A stretch of DNA of 55,631 bases, taken from assembly GCF_002901825.1 (NCBI RefSeq), contig NZ_PPQD01000018.1, forward strand, positions 17,078 to 72,708, given 5' to 3'. The DNA comes from Mammaliicoccus sciuri. GTDB lineage: Bacteria > Bacillota > Bacilli > Staphylococcales > Staphylococcaceae. Both the position numbers and the translations under genes were made by a program. Below the pieces are notes generated by a model, which saw only the letters and a program-made list of their open reading frames with translations, searched no databases and was not told the DNA's origin. This document shows, one piece after another, positions 24,210 through 37,043 of the stretch; the first letter of the stretch is position 1; every line of letters begins with the position of its first letter.

Positions 24210-24950
24210 TTACTCGGACCAATCTAATGATTCTAAGAATTGATATACGTCTTCAAATACTTGTTCTTTTTCTTGTCCGATTGTTATAACATGACCAGAT
24301 TTTTCATACCATTTAATATTTTTGTCATCAGAAGATGATTCATTATAAATAATATTAGCTGAATCAGGGTTAATCATTTCATCTAGTTTACCTTGTACAA
24401 CAAACAATGGATCAAATACTTCGTCTACTTGATTTCTCACACCTTGAATTGTTTCTTGTAAATCTTTCAAAGTATTCGTAGGATGAAAATGTTTCATTTC
24501 TTCTTCAATTTGTTCAGGTGTTTTGCCTTCATACTTTTTAAATTCTCTAGCATAATCTAATACACCTTCAAACATCGTGCCTTCAGTTTTTATATACATA
24601 GGTGAGCACATAGTTACAATACCTTTTACATCTCTGTTTAAACTTAATTTTAAACTAAAGACGCCACCTAATGATAATCCAGCTACTGCTATTTCAGTAT
24701 ATCCTTTTTCTTCTAAAAAATCATATGCATCTAAACAGTCTTTAAACCATACATATGGACTTGATTCCAATATCTCTTCTGGTGGTCTACCATGACCTTC
24801 ATAATGCGGAGCATATGATGTATACCCTTTTTTCTGTAAGTAACGTCCTAATTGTCTAACATCTGATGAATTACCTGTAAATCCATGTAAAAGTAATACT
24901 GCTCTTTTTCCTTCTTCAAAAAAGAAAGGTTTAGGTAATTGAATTCTCAT
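24210..24950 (-). CDS. est: Carboxylesterase (Est30-like alpha/beta hydrolase)
   Basis: A 246-residue serine hydrolase. [20 protein letters not shown] forms the oxyanion region, GLSLGG holds the nucleophile Ser93, and HGRPPEEI plus a C-terminal SGHVIT histidine complete the pattern of Bacillus/Geobacillus Est30 enzymes, which hydrolyse short-chain esters. It is first in the est-rnr-smpB run. The natural substrate is unknown. Confidence 0.92.
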   Translation of the reverse strand: MRIQLPKPFFFEEGKRAVLLLHGFTGNSSDVRQLGRYLQKKGYTSYAPHYEGHGRPPEEILESSPYVWFKDCLDAYDFLEEKGYTEIAVAGLSLGGVFSLKLSLNRDVKGIVTMCSPMYIKTEGTMFEGVLDYAREFKKYEGKTPEQIEEEMKHFHPTNTLKDLQETIQGVRNQVDEVFDPLFVVQGKLDEMINPDSANIIYNESSSDDKNIKWYEKSGHVITIGQEKEQVFEDVYQFLESLDWSE

Positions 24951-25011
24951 GAATGACCATCCTTTAACATAATCTAGTTCTATTGTATCGTTTTTTTACT
25001 TGTATATAAAT

Positions 25012-25036
25012 AAAAAAGTCCGACAATACAGTCGGA
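25012..25036 (-). terminator. Terminator of secG
   Basis: GTCCGAC/GTCGGAC stem with 6-nt loop and TTTTTT on the minus strand, adjoining the secG stop. Confidence 0.85.
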
Positions 25037-25039
25037 CCA

Positions 25040-25273
25040 CTACATTTTGAAGTAAGTAATTGCTAACATTAATAAGAAAAATAAAATTGCTAAAATAATT
25101 GTAACTCTGTGTAAAATTAAATCTATTCCACGTTGTTTTTGTTTTCCAAATAATTGTTCTGCTCCGCCACTAATTGCACCAGATAAACCAGTACTCTTAC
25201 CTTCTTGAAGTAATACGACGGTAATCAATGCAATACAAACGATGATTAATAAGACGATTAAAAATGTATGCAT
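25040..25273 (-). CDS. secG: Preprotein translocase subunit SecG
   Basis: A 77-residue membrane protein with two helices (about 2-22 and 52-74) and the conserved loop [20 protein letters not shown]. It joins SecY and SecE in the SecYEG channel and helps SecA-driven export. Its place upstream of est-rnr in staphylococci is conserved; a terminator separates them. Confidence 0.95.
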   Translation of the reverse strand: MHTFLIVLLIIVCIALITVVLLQEGKSTGLSGAISGGAEQLFGKQKQRGIDLILHRVTIILAILFFLLMLAITYFKM

Positions 25274-25342
25274 GGACTCGGTCCTCCTGTCTATTATAAC
25301 AGTAGCATTATAGCATATTTACAATATGCACTCAAGTTTTCG

Positions 25343-26686
25343 TTAATGATACTCAACCGATATACCTAACGATGCTAACATTTCAAAATATGTTGGGCAA
25401 GTCTTTGATACACATGAAGGATCTAATAATTTAATCCCATCAACTTTAGTACCCATTAGACTTAATGACATTGCAACACGGTGATCATCATAAGTATCTA
25501 ATGTTGCTGCCTTTACATCACCCGGTGTGATAGTCCAACCATCTTGATGTTCAGTAACTTCAATACCTAATTTTGTTAAACTTTCTGTTAATGCAGTTAC
25601 ACGATTACATTCATGATGACGTATATGTTCTACACCTGTAATTGTAATTGGACCATCAGCAAATACAGCTAAACTACCAATTGTTAAAGCTTGGTCTGAG
25701 CAAGCATTCATATCAATTGTTAAGTTCCCTTTTAATTGTTCAGGACCAGAAATCACAACATAATCAGTACCTTTTTCAACAGTTGCACCCATTTTTTCAA
25801 GAATATCGACAACTTCTAAATCAGGTTGATAACTTTCCATATTTAAATGATTAATTTTAATCGTAGACTTATTAAGTGCTGCTAATGCCATGAAATAGCA
25901 TGCTGTTGATAAGTCAGCTTCTAATGGTAGAGTAGCCGCTTCATACTCACCTTGTTCTACTTTCATATGTGTATAATCATCTGATACATCTACATGTATG
26001 CCAAATTGTTTCATCATTTCAATTGTAATATCCACATAGGCGCTTTGAACAATCTTAGTCGTAAGTTCAATTTCAGTTGGTTTGTTAAATAAAGGTGCCG
26101 CCATTAATAAACCACTTATAAATTGACTTGATTGATTACCAGCAATTGAAACTTTTCCGCCCGTTTCTGGTGCACCTTTGATTGTCACAGGTAACTGACC
26201 TTCCTTTTCAAGATACGTTAGTTTAACACCTAATTGTTTTAACGCATCGTGTAAAGTCTTATGAGGTCTACCAGCAAGTTGTTCAGTTGAAGTAATTGTG
26301 ATTTCACTTTTCTCTTGAGTACCTAAAATACCTGGTAAGAATCGAGCCGTTGTACCAGCAGAACCAATAAATACTTGTTGTTTCTCAGGTAACTCTGAAC
26401 GATTAATACCCGTAATATGAAGTTCATCACCTACAGCTTCAACAGTGGCACCTAGTTTTTTTATTGTTTCTATACACCAGTATGTGTCATCACTCTTTAA
26501 GTATCCAGATAATTTAGAAGTACCCTTACTAAAACCAGCCAAAATAAAAGCACGATTCGTCACACTCTTACTACCTGGAATCATGACTTCTTTATTGAAT
26601 GCTTTTTTAATAGGATGAAGAGTTAATTGATCCACACCATCTAAACTAGACCAAGGTGATTTTGCACTTTTTAAATTAATCGTCAT
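25343..26686 (-). CDS. aroA: EPSP synthase (3-phosphoshikimate 1-carboxyvinyltransferase), divergent type
   Basis: A 447-residue enzyme that transfers enolpyruvyl from PEP to shikimate-3-phosphate. Visible are PGSKSVTNRAFILAG, GSAGTTARFLPG, GNQSSQFISGLLMAAP, DLSTACYFM, and DDHRVAMSLSLMG. The ATG at 26686 has GGAGG upstream; longer in-frame extensions do not. The PEP/glyphosate-site motif reads GSAGTTARF, not the class I NAGTAMR or the CP4-like NAATGCR, so it is nearest the SAGTxMRF type of actinobacteria. It lies between eno and secG, outside an aro operon; other staphylococci carry no aroA here to my knowledge. Confidence 0.9.
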   Translation of the reverse strand: MTINLKSAKSPWSSLDGVDQLTLHPIKKAFNKEVMIPGSKSVTNRAFILAGFSKGTSKLSGYLKSDDTYWCIETIKKLGATVEAVGDELHITGINRSELPEKQQVFIGSAGTTARFLPGILGTQEKSEITITSTEQLAGRPHKTLHDALKQLGVKLTYLEKEGQLPVTIKGAPETGGKVSIAGNQSSQFISGLLMAAPLFNKPTEIELTTKIVQSAYVDITIEMMKQFGIHVDVSDDYTHMKVEQGEYEAATLPLEADLSTACYFMALAALNKSTIKINHLNMESYQPDLEVVDILEKMGATVEKGTDYVVISGPEQLKGNLTIDMNACSDQALTIGSLAVFADGPITITGVEHIRHHECNRVTALTESLTKLGIEVTEHQDGWTITPGDVKAATLDTYDDHRVAMSLSLMGTKVDGIKLLDPSCVSKTCPTYFEMLASLGISVEYH

Positions 26687-26794
26687 TATGATCCTCCTAT
26701 AAAATTCATTGCCTCTATTATAGAACATTTTCAAATAGAATGAAATGATAAAATATTATTGATTTAAAGCGTTAAAGAATTTATTTGGTTATGT

Positions 26795-26829
26795 GGGAGA
26801 TGGGAGGGAGATGGGAGGGAGATGGGAGG
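26795..26829 (+). repeat. G-run tandem repeat, potential G-quadruplex
   Basis: Six GGG runs (26795, 26802, 26806, 26813, 26817, 26824) with loops AGAT or A, and a final GG. The unit is an 11-bp tandem. In such AT-rich DNA this is exceptional. It lies about 110 bases upstream of aroA, with the G-rich strand being the template for aroA. Confidence 0.8.
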
Positions 26830-26868
26830 TATATAGTGTGTGGATTAAATTGTGTAGAGTAGGATCTA

Positions 26869-26950
26869 TTGGCTTTATTCAGACGTTAAGCCAAGACTTG
26901 GGCCATCTCTTGGCTTTATTCGATAGTTAAGCTACGATTTGGATGATTTT
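26869..26950. repeat. Two-unit hairpin repeat, 41-bp period
   Basis: TTGGCTTTATTC starts units at 26869 and 26910. In unit 1 TTGGCTT pairs with AAGCCAA (12-nt loop); in unit 2 the second arm has changed to AAGCTAC. The rest of the gap from here to 27185 holds no gene that I can support, only the eno terminator at its end. Confidence 0.6.
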
Positions 26951-27185
26951 TAAGTAATCAAAAGTGCTCATTCCTATATAATCATTTTAAATTTTGAAAT
27001 GATGTGTGTTTACTACTTCTTTAACTCATATCTTAACCAATCTTGTGGGTTTACTCCATTTTTAACTCACATCTCCCGATACTCTGATACTCCCCCAACT
27101 GCTCCGACCGCTCCAACCTTCCTCTATCCATTTTCTCTATCAAACTCTAACCTGCCTTACCTACCAAAATTTCTATTACAACTAT

Positions 27186-27223
27186 AAAAAGCCCAAAAGA
27201 TGTGACGACATCTTTTGGGCTTT
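27186..27223 (-). terminator. Terminator of the glycolytic operon (after eno)
   Basis: Perfect 14-bp stem AGCCCAAAAGATGT with its complement around GACG, followed by TTTTT on the minus strand. Confidence 0.9.
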
Positions 27224-27251
27224 ATGTGAACCATTTTATTTATATGCTCAA

Positions 27252-28577
<1,326 letters not shown>

Positions 28578-28587
28578 TTATAATTTA

Positions 28588-30119
28588 TTATTTAATTAAT
28601 GATTCACCAGTCATATCTTCTGGTTTTTCTACTCCAAGTAAATCTATAAGTGTTGGTGCTAAGTCTGCTAAGCGACCTCCACTTCTTACTTCTACCCCTT
28701 CTTTTGTCACAATAACAGGAACTGGGTTTGTTGTATGAGTTGTCATAGGTGATTCGTTATCTGTTAATACTTCATCAGAGTTACCATGGTCTGCTGTAAT
28801 GATAGCTGTACCATTCATTGATAAAATTTTATCAACAACTTCACCTAAACATTCATCAACTGCTTCAATTGCTTTAATTGTTGGTTCAAGCATACCACTA
28901 TGACCAACCATATCAGGGTTCGCAAAGTTTAAGATAATTAAATCTAAATCACCTTTATCTAACTCACTGATTAAAGCATCTTTTACTTCATATGCACTCA
29001 TTTCAGGTTTCAAGTCGTATGTTGCGACTTTTGGTGAATCGATTAATACTCTTCTTTCACCTTTAAACTCTGCATGATTACCACCACTCATGAAATAAGT
29101 AACATGAGGGAATTTTTCTGTTTCAGCAATTCTTAATTGATTTAAATTATTTTTCTCAGCTACTTCACCGATTGTATTTTTAATATCAACTGGTTTAAAA
29201 GCAACTTCGGCAATAACATCATCACTATAGTTTGTAAAAGTAACAAAGAATAAATCATCAAGTTTACGTTTAATTTCAAAACCTTCGAATTTTTCATTTG
29301 TATATACTTGGCTAAGTTGTGCTGCTCTATCTGGACGGAAGTTAAAGAATATCATAGCGTCATGGCTATTTACGCCAGTGTTTTCCACACCTTTTTCTTC
29401 GTCTTTAACGATAAATGGAACAACAAATTCATCTGTTAGACCTTCTTGATAATTAGCTTCTACACCTTCAACTGCAGTTGCATATACAGGTCCAACGCCA
29501 TTAGACATTGCATCATAAGCTTTCTCTTCACGATCCCAACGTTTATCTCTATCCATAGCGTAATAACGACCAGAAATAGAAGCGAATTGACCAATACCTA
29601 GCTCTTTAAATTTATTTTCAGTTTCTTCAATATATTTAAGTGCTGATTTTTGATCAACGTCACGTCCGTCTAAGAATCCGTGAACATAAACTTTTTTAAC
29701 ACCTTGTTTTTTGGCTAATTCTAATAATGCAAATAGATGTTTGTAGTGACTGTGAACACCACCATCTGATAGAAGTCCCATTAAATGTAGCGTTGAATCA
29801 TTTTTTACAACGTGATCCATTGCTTGTTTAAGTGCGTCAATTTCAAAGAAATCGCCATCTTCAATTGATTTATTGATTCTAGTTAAACTTTGATAAACAA
29901 TTCTTCCTGCACCAATGTTTAAGTGACCTACTTCAGAGTTACCCATTTGACCTTCTGGTAGACCTACATCTAAACCACATGCTGATAATTCGTTATGTGG
30001 ATATTTGTTGTAATATCTATCAAAATTTGGTTTGTTGGCTTGTTTTACCGCATTACCATGCTCTTCTTCACGATTAGCAAAACCATCAAGAATGATAAGT
30101 GCTGTTGGTTGTTTAGCCA

Positions 30120-30120
<1 letters not shown>
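28588..30120 (-). CDS. gpmI: 2,3-bisphosphoglycerate-independent phosphoglycerate mutase
   Basis: A 510-residue Mn2+-dependent enzyme of the alkaline phosphatase superfamily that interconverts 3- and 2-phosphoglycerate. [15 protein letters not shown] holds the first metal aspartate, [16 protein letters not shown] the phosphorylated serine, and [10 protein letters not shown] the second metal site. Its start codon overlaps the tpiA stop (TAATG), indicating translational coupling. Confidence 0.98.
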
Positions 30121-32094
<1,974 letters not shown>

Positions 32095-32137
32095 GACTTG
32101 TCTTCCTCCTCTAGATAATAGAAAATACTTTACGATT

Positions 32138-32172
32138 AAAAATAAGCGGAGAAGCGTTGTGCTCCCCGCTTA
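32138..32172 (-). terminator. Attenuator-like terminator between gapA and pgk
   Basis: AAGCGGGGAG/CTTCTCCGCTT stem then TTATTTTT on the minus strand. Because pgk-tpiA-gpmI-eno continue downstream, it is likely partial. Confidence 0.65.
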
Positions 32173-32208
32173 CTCATAAGCATAACCTATTTAGTTCAAT
32201 TATTTAAA

Positions 32209-33219
32209 TTATTTGTTAGCTTGAGCTGCTAAATATTCTAAAGTACGAACTAATTGTGAAGTGTAAGACATTTCATTGTCATACCAAGATACAGTTTTAA
32301 CTAATTGGCGATCTCCAACTGTCATAACACGAGTTTGAGTTGCATCAAATAATGAACCGTAAGTGATACCAATGATATCAGAAGATACGATTTCGTCTTC
32401 AGTGTAACCGAATGAATCATTTGTAGCATTTTTCATTGCTGCATTGATTTCTTCAACTGAAACTTCTTTGTCCAATACAGCTGTTAATTCTGTTACTGAA
32501 CCAGTTGCTACTGGAACACGTTGAGCTGATCCATCTAATTTACCTTTTAATTCTGGAATTACTAAACCGATTGCTTTAGCAGCACCAGTTGAGTTAGGCA
32601 CGATGTTTTGAGCAGCTGCACGAGCACGACGGAAGTCACCTTTAGCATGTGGAGCATCTAAAGTATTTTGGTCACCAGTGTAAGCGTGAATTGTCATCAT
32701 TAAACCTTCAACGATACCGAATTCATCATTTAATACTTTAGCCATTGGAGCTAAACAGTTAGTTGTACAAGATGCACCTGAAACGATTTCTTCAGATCCG
32801 TCTAATTCGTCATGGTTAACGTTATAAACGATAGTTTTTAAGTCACCTGATGCTGGAGCTGAAATTAATACTTTTTTAGCACCTGCTTCGATGTGAGCTG
32901 AAGCTTTGTCTTTGTCAGCGAAGAAACCAGTACATTCTAATACTACATCGATATCTAAATCGCCCCATGGTAATTCTTTAGGATTAGGATTTTCGAAAGT
33001 TTTGATTTCTCTACCGTTTACGCGGAATCCGCCTTCGATAACTTCTACTTCGTCTTTGAAACGACCTTGTGTTGAATCATATTTTAATAAATGAGCTAAC
33101 ATTGCGTCATCTGTTAAATCGTTGATTGCTACTACTTCGATATTTTCAACTTCTTGTAATCTTCTAAATGCTAAACGACCTATTCTACCAAAACCATTAA
33201 TTGCTACTTTAGTTGCCAT
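32209..33219 (-). CDS. gapA: Glyceraldehyde-3-phosphate dehydrogenase (glycolytic, NAD)
   Basis: A 336-residue enzyme. [14 protein letters not shown] is the NAD-binding start, [12 protein letters not shown] holds the active-site cysteine, and WYDNEMSY the conserved end. It makes 1,3-bisphosphoglycerate. It follows cggR by 49 bases and is expected to be the most strongly expressed gene of the cluster because of the terminator-like hairpin after it. Confidence 0.97.
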   Translation of the reverse strand: MATKVAINGFGRIGRLAFRRLQEVENIEVVAINDLTDDAMLAHLLKYDSTQGRFKDEVEVIEGGFRVNGREIKTFENPNPKELPWGDLDIDVVLECTGFFADKDKASAHIEAGAKKVLISAPASGDLKTIVYNVNHDELDGSEEIVSGASCTTNCLAPMAKVLNDEFGIVEGLMMTIHAYTGDQNTLDAPHAKGDFRRARAAAQNIVPNSTGAAKAIGLVIPELKGKLDGSAQRVPVATGSVTELTAVLDKEVSVEEINAAMKNATNDSFGYTEDEIVSSDIIGITYGSLFDATQTRVMTVGDRQLVKTVSWYDNEMSYTSQLVRTLEYLAAQANK

Positions 33220-33268
33220 TATGATGGCCTCCTTTTAATTTTTTATTTCAAAAAGGTTAAATAACCTT

Positions 33269-34285
33269 TTATTCCAAATTGATTATTGCTTTTGCAGCAC
33301 CTTCGTCGGTAATAAGAATTGTATTCTTAGGCGCAATCTCAAGATAAGCTTTTATCGCTTCTGCTTTAGATGTCCCACCTGCTACTGCAAAAATGTTTGT
33401 CTTTGTTGTTAAGTCTTCTAGTTGCAAACCGATTGTCTTAACACGATGTACGACCTCACCTTTGTCATTAAAATAATAACCAAAAGCTTCACCGACAGCA
33501 TGATGATGTTTCAATTGACTTAATACTGCTTCAGAAGTCTTCCTTCTTTCCGCCATCTTCAGCGCATCACCAATACCGTGAATAATAAAATCTGAACGAC
33601 GTATTGCATCTAGCACCTCAATTACTGCAGGTTCTTTCAGCAAAGTTTCGTATGAACTTTCACTCACTTGGTCTGGAACATACAAGACTTTATATGACCC
33701 ACCTGTACGATTTGCCATACTTGCACAAATTGTATTTGCTTGAAACACAACGTTTTCACCCAAACCACCACGCGCTGGCGTGAACAAAATGTCTTTATCT
33801 AATGGATGTAATGACTCACTTACTCTTGCCATTGTTGAACCACCAGTTACTGATACAGAAGCATGATCGTATAATGACTGTTCTAGTAATTCAGCTGTAA
33901 CATTACCCATTTCTGCTTTAACCATCTCATCTAAATCCGAATTACCTCTCACTATATGAGCTTTGACACCATATCGATTGAAAATTTCTTCTTCGATATG
34001 ATTAAAACTAGAATAAAGTGTTAAATAATGTGATAAAGAATCAAGCGTTTGCTCGCCTGTTTCAGTCAATTTCATACCAGTTGACCGAACGCTGATTAAA
34101 TCTTGTTGTTTTAAAATTTCTATTTCAGTTCTCAATACCCGTTCAGTGACATTCATAACATCACTCAACGTTCTTCGACCTATAGGCTGCTTCTTCTCGA
34201 TTGTCGATAAAATATTAAAGCGTCGATACATCTTGTCAATCAAATCAGGAACTAGTCTATGTTGTACTTTTAGTAAATCTTCCAT
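33269..34285 (-). CDS. cggR: Central glycolytic genes regulator CggR (GapR)
   Basis: A 338-residue SorC-family repressor. An N-terminal winged helix (about 20-75, TLSDVMNVTERVLRTEIEIL) precedes a sugar-phosphate-binding domain (GGSTMARVSESL, GGTSKAEAIKAYL). In related bacteria fructose-1,6-bisphosphate relieves repression of the gapA operon. I start at ATG 34285, 10 bases after GGAGG; a TTG at 34291 is only 4 bases from it. Operator candidates lie just upstream. Confidence 0.93.
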   Translation of the reverse strand: MEDLLKVQHRLVPDLIDKMYRRFNILSTIEKKQPIGRRTLSDVMNVTERVLRTEIEILKQQDLISVRSTGMKLTETGEQTLDSLSHYLTLYSSFNHIEEEIFNRYGVKAHIVRGNSDLDEMVKAEMGNVTAELLEQSLYDHASVSVTGGSTMARVSESLHPLDKDILFTPARGGLGENVVFQANTICASMANRTGGSYKVLYVPDQVSESSYETLLKEPAVIEVLDAIRRSDFIIHGIGDALKMAERRKTSEAVLSQLKHHHAVGEAFGYYFNDKGEVVHRVKTIGLQLEDLTTKTNIFAVAGGTSKAEAIKAYLEIAPKNTILITDEGAAKAIINLE

Positions 34286-34321
34286 AAACAAGTCGCCTCC
34301 TCAAAGATTAACAGATGGGCA

Positions 34322-34365
34322 ATTTCTAACCTGGGTTAGACGTTTTTTGTCCCATGCGGGTCAAA
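34322..34365 (-). promoter_or_regulatory. CggR operator region
   Basis: On the minus strand GGGAC-AAAAAA-CGTC (34339-34353) fits the CggR half-site GGGAC-N6-TGTC with one change. Beside it is the palindrome TCTAACC-TG-GGTTAGA (34325-34340). Both lie between the promoter and the gene, where CggR blocks elongation in B. subtilis. Confidence 0.6.
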
Positions 34366-34389
34366 AAAATAATATCTGTTTACAGTTTT

Positions 34390-34418
34390 ATAATACACCC
34401 CTTATATATAGAATGCAA
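34390..34418 (-). promoter_or_regulatory. Sigma-A promoter of the cggR-gapA operon
   Basis: TTGCAT at 34413-34418, 17-bp spacer, TATTAT at 34390-34395. Start near 34383 gives a leader of about 98 nt containing the operator. Confidence 0.65.
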
Positions 34419-34435
34419 GTTAAAAGCGTTTCCTA

Positions 34436-34681
34436 TTATTTCATTTGATTATATGCCTCTGTCAATGTGATGAAATCGATATTCCCTTCTTGTAAAACTT
34501 GCCCATCGTATTCAACAACAGGTATCCTTAACATATATTTTTCAAGTAATGTATCATCTTCTTCAATATTAATAGTATCTATTTTTATTTCATAATCGTA
34601 CGATTCTTTAAAAAATTCAATTTGAATCTTAGCATCTTCACATAAACCACAATTTGTCCCAACATAAAATTTAATTGCCAT
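34436..34681 (-). CDS. Glutaredoxin-like thiol-disulfide protein (DUF836-type)
   Basis: An 81-residue thioredoxin-fold protein. FYVGTNCGLCEDAK carries a CxxC redox pair, and LRIPVVEYDGQVLQEG holds the cis-proline (IPV) that faces it. AAAGGGTG precedes the ATG at 34681. It lies upstream of cggR on the same strand and is conserved next to clpP in staphylococci. The redox partner is unknown. Confidence 0.88.
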   Translation of the reverse strand: MAIKFYVGTNCGLCEDAKIQIEFFKESYDYEIKIDTINIEEDDTLLEKYMLRIPVVEYDGQVLQEGNIDFITLTEAYNQMK

Positions 34682-34706
34682 CCAAATCACCCTTTACATA
34701 ATAAAG

Positions 34707-34778
34707 CCTCCCCGAGACGAATCGAACGCCCATTTCAAGAACCGGAATCTTGCGTGTTATCCGTTACACTACGGAGAG
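34707..34778 (-). tRNA. tRNA-Arg (anticodon CCG)
   Basis: Cloverleaf: acceptor CTCTCCG/CGGGGAG (one G-U), D arm with GTGTAACGGATAACAC, anticodon stem CAAGA/TCTTG with loop TTCCGGT, and TPsiC loop GTTCGATTC. Positions 34-36 read CCG, decoding CGG. CCA is not encoded. It lies upstream of clpP. Confidence 0.93.
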
Positions 34779-34859
34779 ATAAGTCTTAATAAATACTTTA
34801 TATCTACTTAATATATTGTCGATATAATAGAATTATCAACCATTAAGGAGTGAAGCAAT

Positions 34860-35030
34860 ATGAATACAACTCAAAGGGAGTATTTCATCAGAAAAAGATG
34901 TGACTATTTTAATATAGAAGTCACACAAATTCACTGCACACAGCTCGTTGATTACGGAAACTATTATATCATTTATGCTAACATTGACAACTCATATCAC
35001 AAATTCCCAGTGTATAAATCAGCTATTTAA
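34860..35030 (+). CDS. Small hypothetical protein, 56 residues
   Basis: Begins MNTTQREYFIRKRCDYFNIE with AAGGAG 9 bases upstream and ends in PVYKSAI. It reads as a small beta-rich soluble protein with two cysteines. It lies between tRNA-Arg and clpP. No family recognised; the ribosome site and codon composition favour a real gene. Confidence 0.6.
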   Translation: MNTTQREYFIRKRCDYFNIEVTQIHCTQLVDYGNYYIIYANIDNSYHKFPVYKSAI

Positions 35031-35059
35031 GTTATAATATTCATCAGTAGGTCATATTT

Positions 35060-35090
35060 TTTGACCATGTTTGACTTTGTAGTGTATGAT
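35060..35090 (+). promoter_or_regulatory. clpP promoter with CtsR operator
   Basis: TTTGACC-ATG-TTTGACT (35060-35076) is an exact CtsR heptad repeat. It covers the -35 box TTGACC (35061-35066); TATGAT at 35085-35090 is the -10 after 18 bp. CtsR thus represses clpP until heat or protein stress. Confidence 0.88.
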
Positions 35091-35124
35091 ATGGTCATTA
35101 AGATATTCAAAGGAGGATTAACTG

Positions 35125-35715
35125 ATGAATTTAATACCAACAGTTATTGAAACAACAAATCGCGGAGAACGCGCTTATGATATTTATTCACGTTTATTGA
35201 AAGACCGCATTATTATGTTAGGGTCAGCTATCGATGACAATGTAGCAAACTCAATCGTTTCACAATTACTATTCTTACAAGCTCAAGATTCTGAGAAAGA
35301 TATTTACTTATATATCAACTCTCCAGGTGGTAGTGTAACAGCAGGATTTGCTATTTACGATACAATTCAACACATCAAACCTGATGTTCAAACTATTTGT
35401 ATCGGTATGGCAGCATCTATGGGTTCATTCTTACTAGCAGCTGGTGCTAAAGGTAAACGTTATGCATTACCAAATAGTGAAGTTATGATTCACCAACCAC
35501 TTGGCGGTGCACAAGGACAAGCTACTGAAATTGAAATTGCAGCTCGTCATATTTTACGTACACGTGAGAAATTAAATAAAATATTATCTGAAAGAACTGG
35601 ACAACCAATTGAAAAAATTGAAAAAGACACAGATCGTGATAACTTCTTAACAGCTGAAGAAGCTAAAGAATACGGTTTAATCGATGATGTTATGCATCCA
35701 GAAGATATTAAATAA
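35125..35715 (+). CDS. clpP: ATP-dependent Clp protease proteolytic subunit
   Basis: A 196-residue serine protease that forms the double heptameric chamber used with ClpX or ClpC. The catalytic Ser is in [11 protein letters not shown], His in MIHQPLGG, and Asp in [17 protein letters not shown] precedes the ATG. It is monocistronic on the plus strand with a CtsR-controlled promoter and its own terminator. It degrades tmRNA-tagged proteins among others. Confidence 0.98.
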   Translation: MNLIPTVIETTNRGERAYDIYSRLLKDRIIMLGSAIDDNVANSIVSQLLFLQAQDSEKDIYLYINSPGGSVTAGFAIYDTIQHIKPDVQTICIGMAASMGSFLLAAGAKGKRYALPNSEVMIHQPLGGAQGQATEIEIAARHILRTREKLNKILSERTGQPIEKIEKDTDRDNFLTAEEAKEYGLIDDVMHPEDIK

Positions 35716-35726
35716 TTCATAAAAAT

Positions 35727-35768
35727 AGAAGCACCTGAGACAGGAATTGTCCCAGGTGCTTCTTTTAT
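35727..35768. terminator. Bidirectional terminator between clpP and whiA
   Basis: AGAAGCACCTG/CAGGTGCTTCT stem with A and T tracts on both sides; serves the converging genes. Confidence 0.85.
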
Positions 35769-36709
35769 TGTTGAATTGTCTCGCCGTTTCTAATTTTATC
35801 AGCCATTTCATTTAATTTACGTAATCTATGATTAATACCTGATTTAGAAATTTTACCTGTGCTTACCATTTCACCTAATTCTTTAATTGAAACATCTTGA
35901 TTATCTATTCTAAGTCTTGCAACTTCTCTTAAGCGATCTGGCAAGTTATCAATACCAATTTCTTTATCGATGAGCTGAATGCTCTCAACTTGTTTCATGG
36001 CGGCGCTCACTGTTTTGTTCAAGTTAGCCGTCTCACAATTGACTAATCGATTTACTGAATTTCTCATATCTCGAATAATTCTCACATCTTCAAACTTCAA
36101 TAACGCTTGATAGCCACCAATCAAACTTAAGAAATCGGAAATTTTTTCAGCTTCTTTCAAATAACTGATAAAACCTTTTTTGCGCTCTAATAATTTAGCA
36201 TTTAATTCATATTGATTCATGAGTGCGGTTAAATCTGCTGAATGTTCTTCATATAATGAAAAGACTTCAAGATGATATGAAGAAGTTTCTGGGTTATTAA
36301 CAGAACCTCCTGCTAGAAATGCACCTCTTAAATAACTTCTTTTACAACAATCTTTTTGTAAAATATCTTTATCTATTTCATGTTTAAACATGCCATCTTG
36401 TAAAATACCAAGTTCATCTAATATTTCTTTAGCTTTTACTTTTATTCGACTAATATATATATTATTTTTCTTAAGTTTCATTTTCTTTCTCACTAATAAT
36501 TCAACTTCAACACCGAAGCATTTTTTTATTAATGAAAATATTCGACGTGCTATCGCTGCATTTTCAGTTTGTACATTTATAACAAATTGCTGATTAGATA
36601 TGCTTAAATTACCATTCATTCTAATCAAAGCTGAAAGTTCTGCCTTGGCGCAACAATCATCTACTTCAATTCTTGTTAATTCATTTTTCATTTCTGAAGC
36701 AAAGCTCAC
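35765..36709 (-). CDS. whiA: WhiA-type DNA-binding protein
   Basis: A 314-residue protein: an N-terminal LAGLIDADG-homing-endonuclease-like domain ([20 protein letters not shown]) without catalytic function and a C-terminal helix-turn-helix ([20 protein letters not shown]). It affects cell division and chromosome segregation in Firmicutes. GTG start with AAGGATGA upstream. It is separated from yvcK by a terminator and a small gene, unlike the usual rapZ-yvcK-whiA operon. Confidence 0.94.
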   Translation of the reverse strand: MSFASEMKNELTRIEVDDCCAKAELSALIRMNGNLSISNQQFVINVQTENAAIARRIFSLIKKCFGVEVELLVRKKMKLKKNNIYISRIKVKAKEILDELGILQDGMFKHEIDKDILQKDCCKRSYLRGAFLAGGSVNNPETSSYHLEVFSLYEEHSADLTALMNQYELNAKLLERKKGFISYLKEAEKISDFLSLIGGYQALLKFEDVRIIRDMRNSVNRLVNCETANLNKTVSAAMKQVESIQLIDKEIGIDNLPDRLREVARLRIDNQDVSIKELGEMVSTGKISKSGINHRLRKLNEMADKIRNGETIQQ

Positions 36710-36839
36710 AGCAGATCATCCTTTCTTAGTTTATAAGCACATAAAAATAATGATATGCCAAAAGACATATCATACGTTTTGTATCTATTTCATATTACAT
36801 GGAATAGCCGGGCGTATCAAGTTTTTAAACTTGAACTTT

Positions 36840-36992
36840 TTATGTTTTACTTGAAGGCTCTTTAATAACGCCCAATAATACCATCGCTAAACCAATGATT
36901 AAAAAAGTAATACCTATCTGCTGATTTGCGATTAAACCTACGAGTAAAAATATACAGCCAATAATCACCATTAATATCTGAACTCTTTTCAT
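36840..36992 (-). CDS. Small two-helix membrane protein, 50 residues
   Basis: Begins MKRVQILMVIIGCIFLLVG with GGGGTGATG before the ATG. Two hydrophobic segments surround a short ANQQIG turn, and a polar tail follows (KEPSSKT). It lies between the yvcK terminator and whiA, and may be co-transcribed with whiA. Family not recognised. Confidence 0.6.
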   Translation of the reverse strand: MKRVQILMVIIGCIFLLVGLIANQQIGITFLIIGLAMVLLGVIKEPSSKT

Positions 36993-37043
36993 GACCCATC
37001 ACCCCAAATTGAAAACCCTTACATTTATATTACTTGATTTCCA

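Noticed and set aside
25343-26734. Longer N-terminus of EPSP synthase (start at 26734)
   Set aside because: The extra 16 residues run through the ribosome site of the ATG at 26686 and do not resemble the family.
26999-27187. 62-residue plus-strand frame upstream of eno terminator
   Set aside because: Cysteine- and proline-rich low-complexity reading without ribosome site; opposite strand to the operon.
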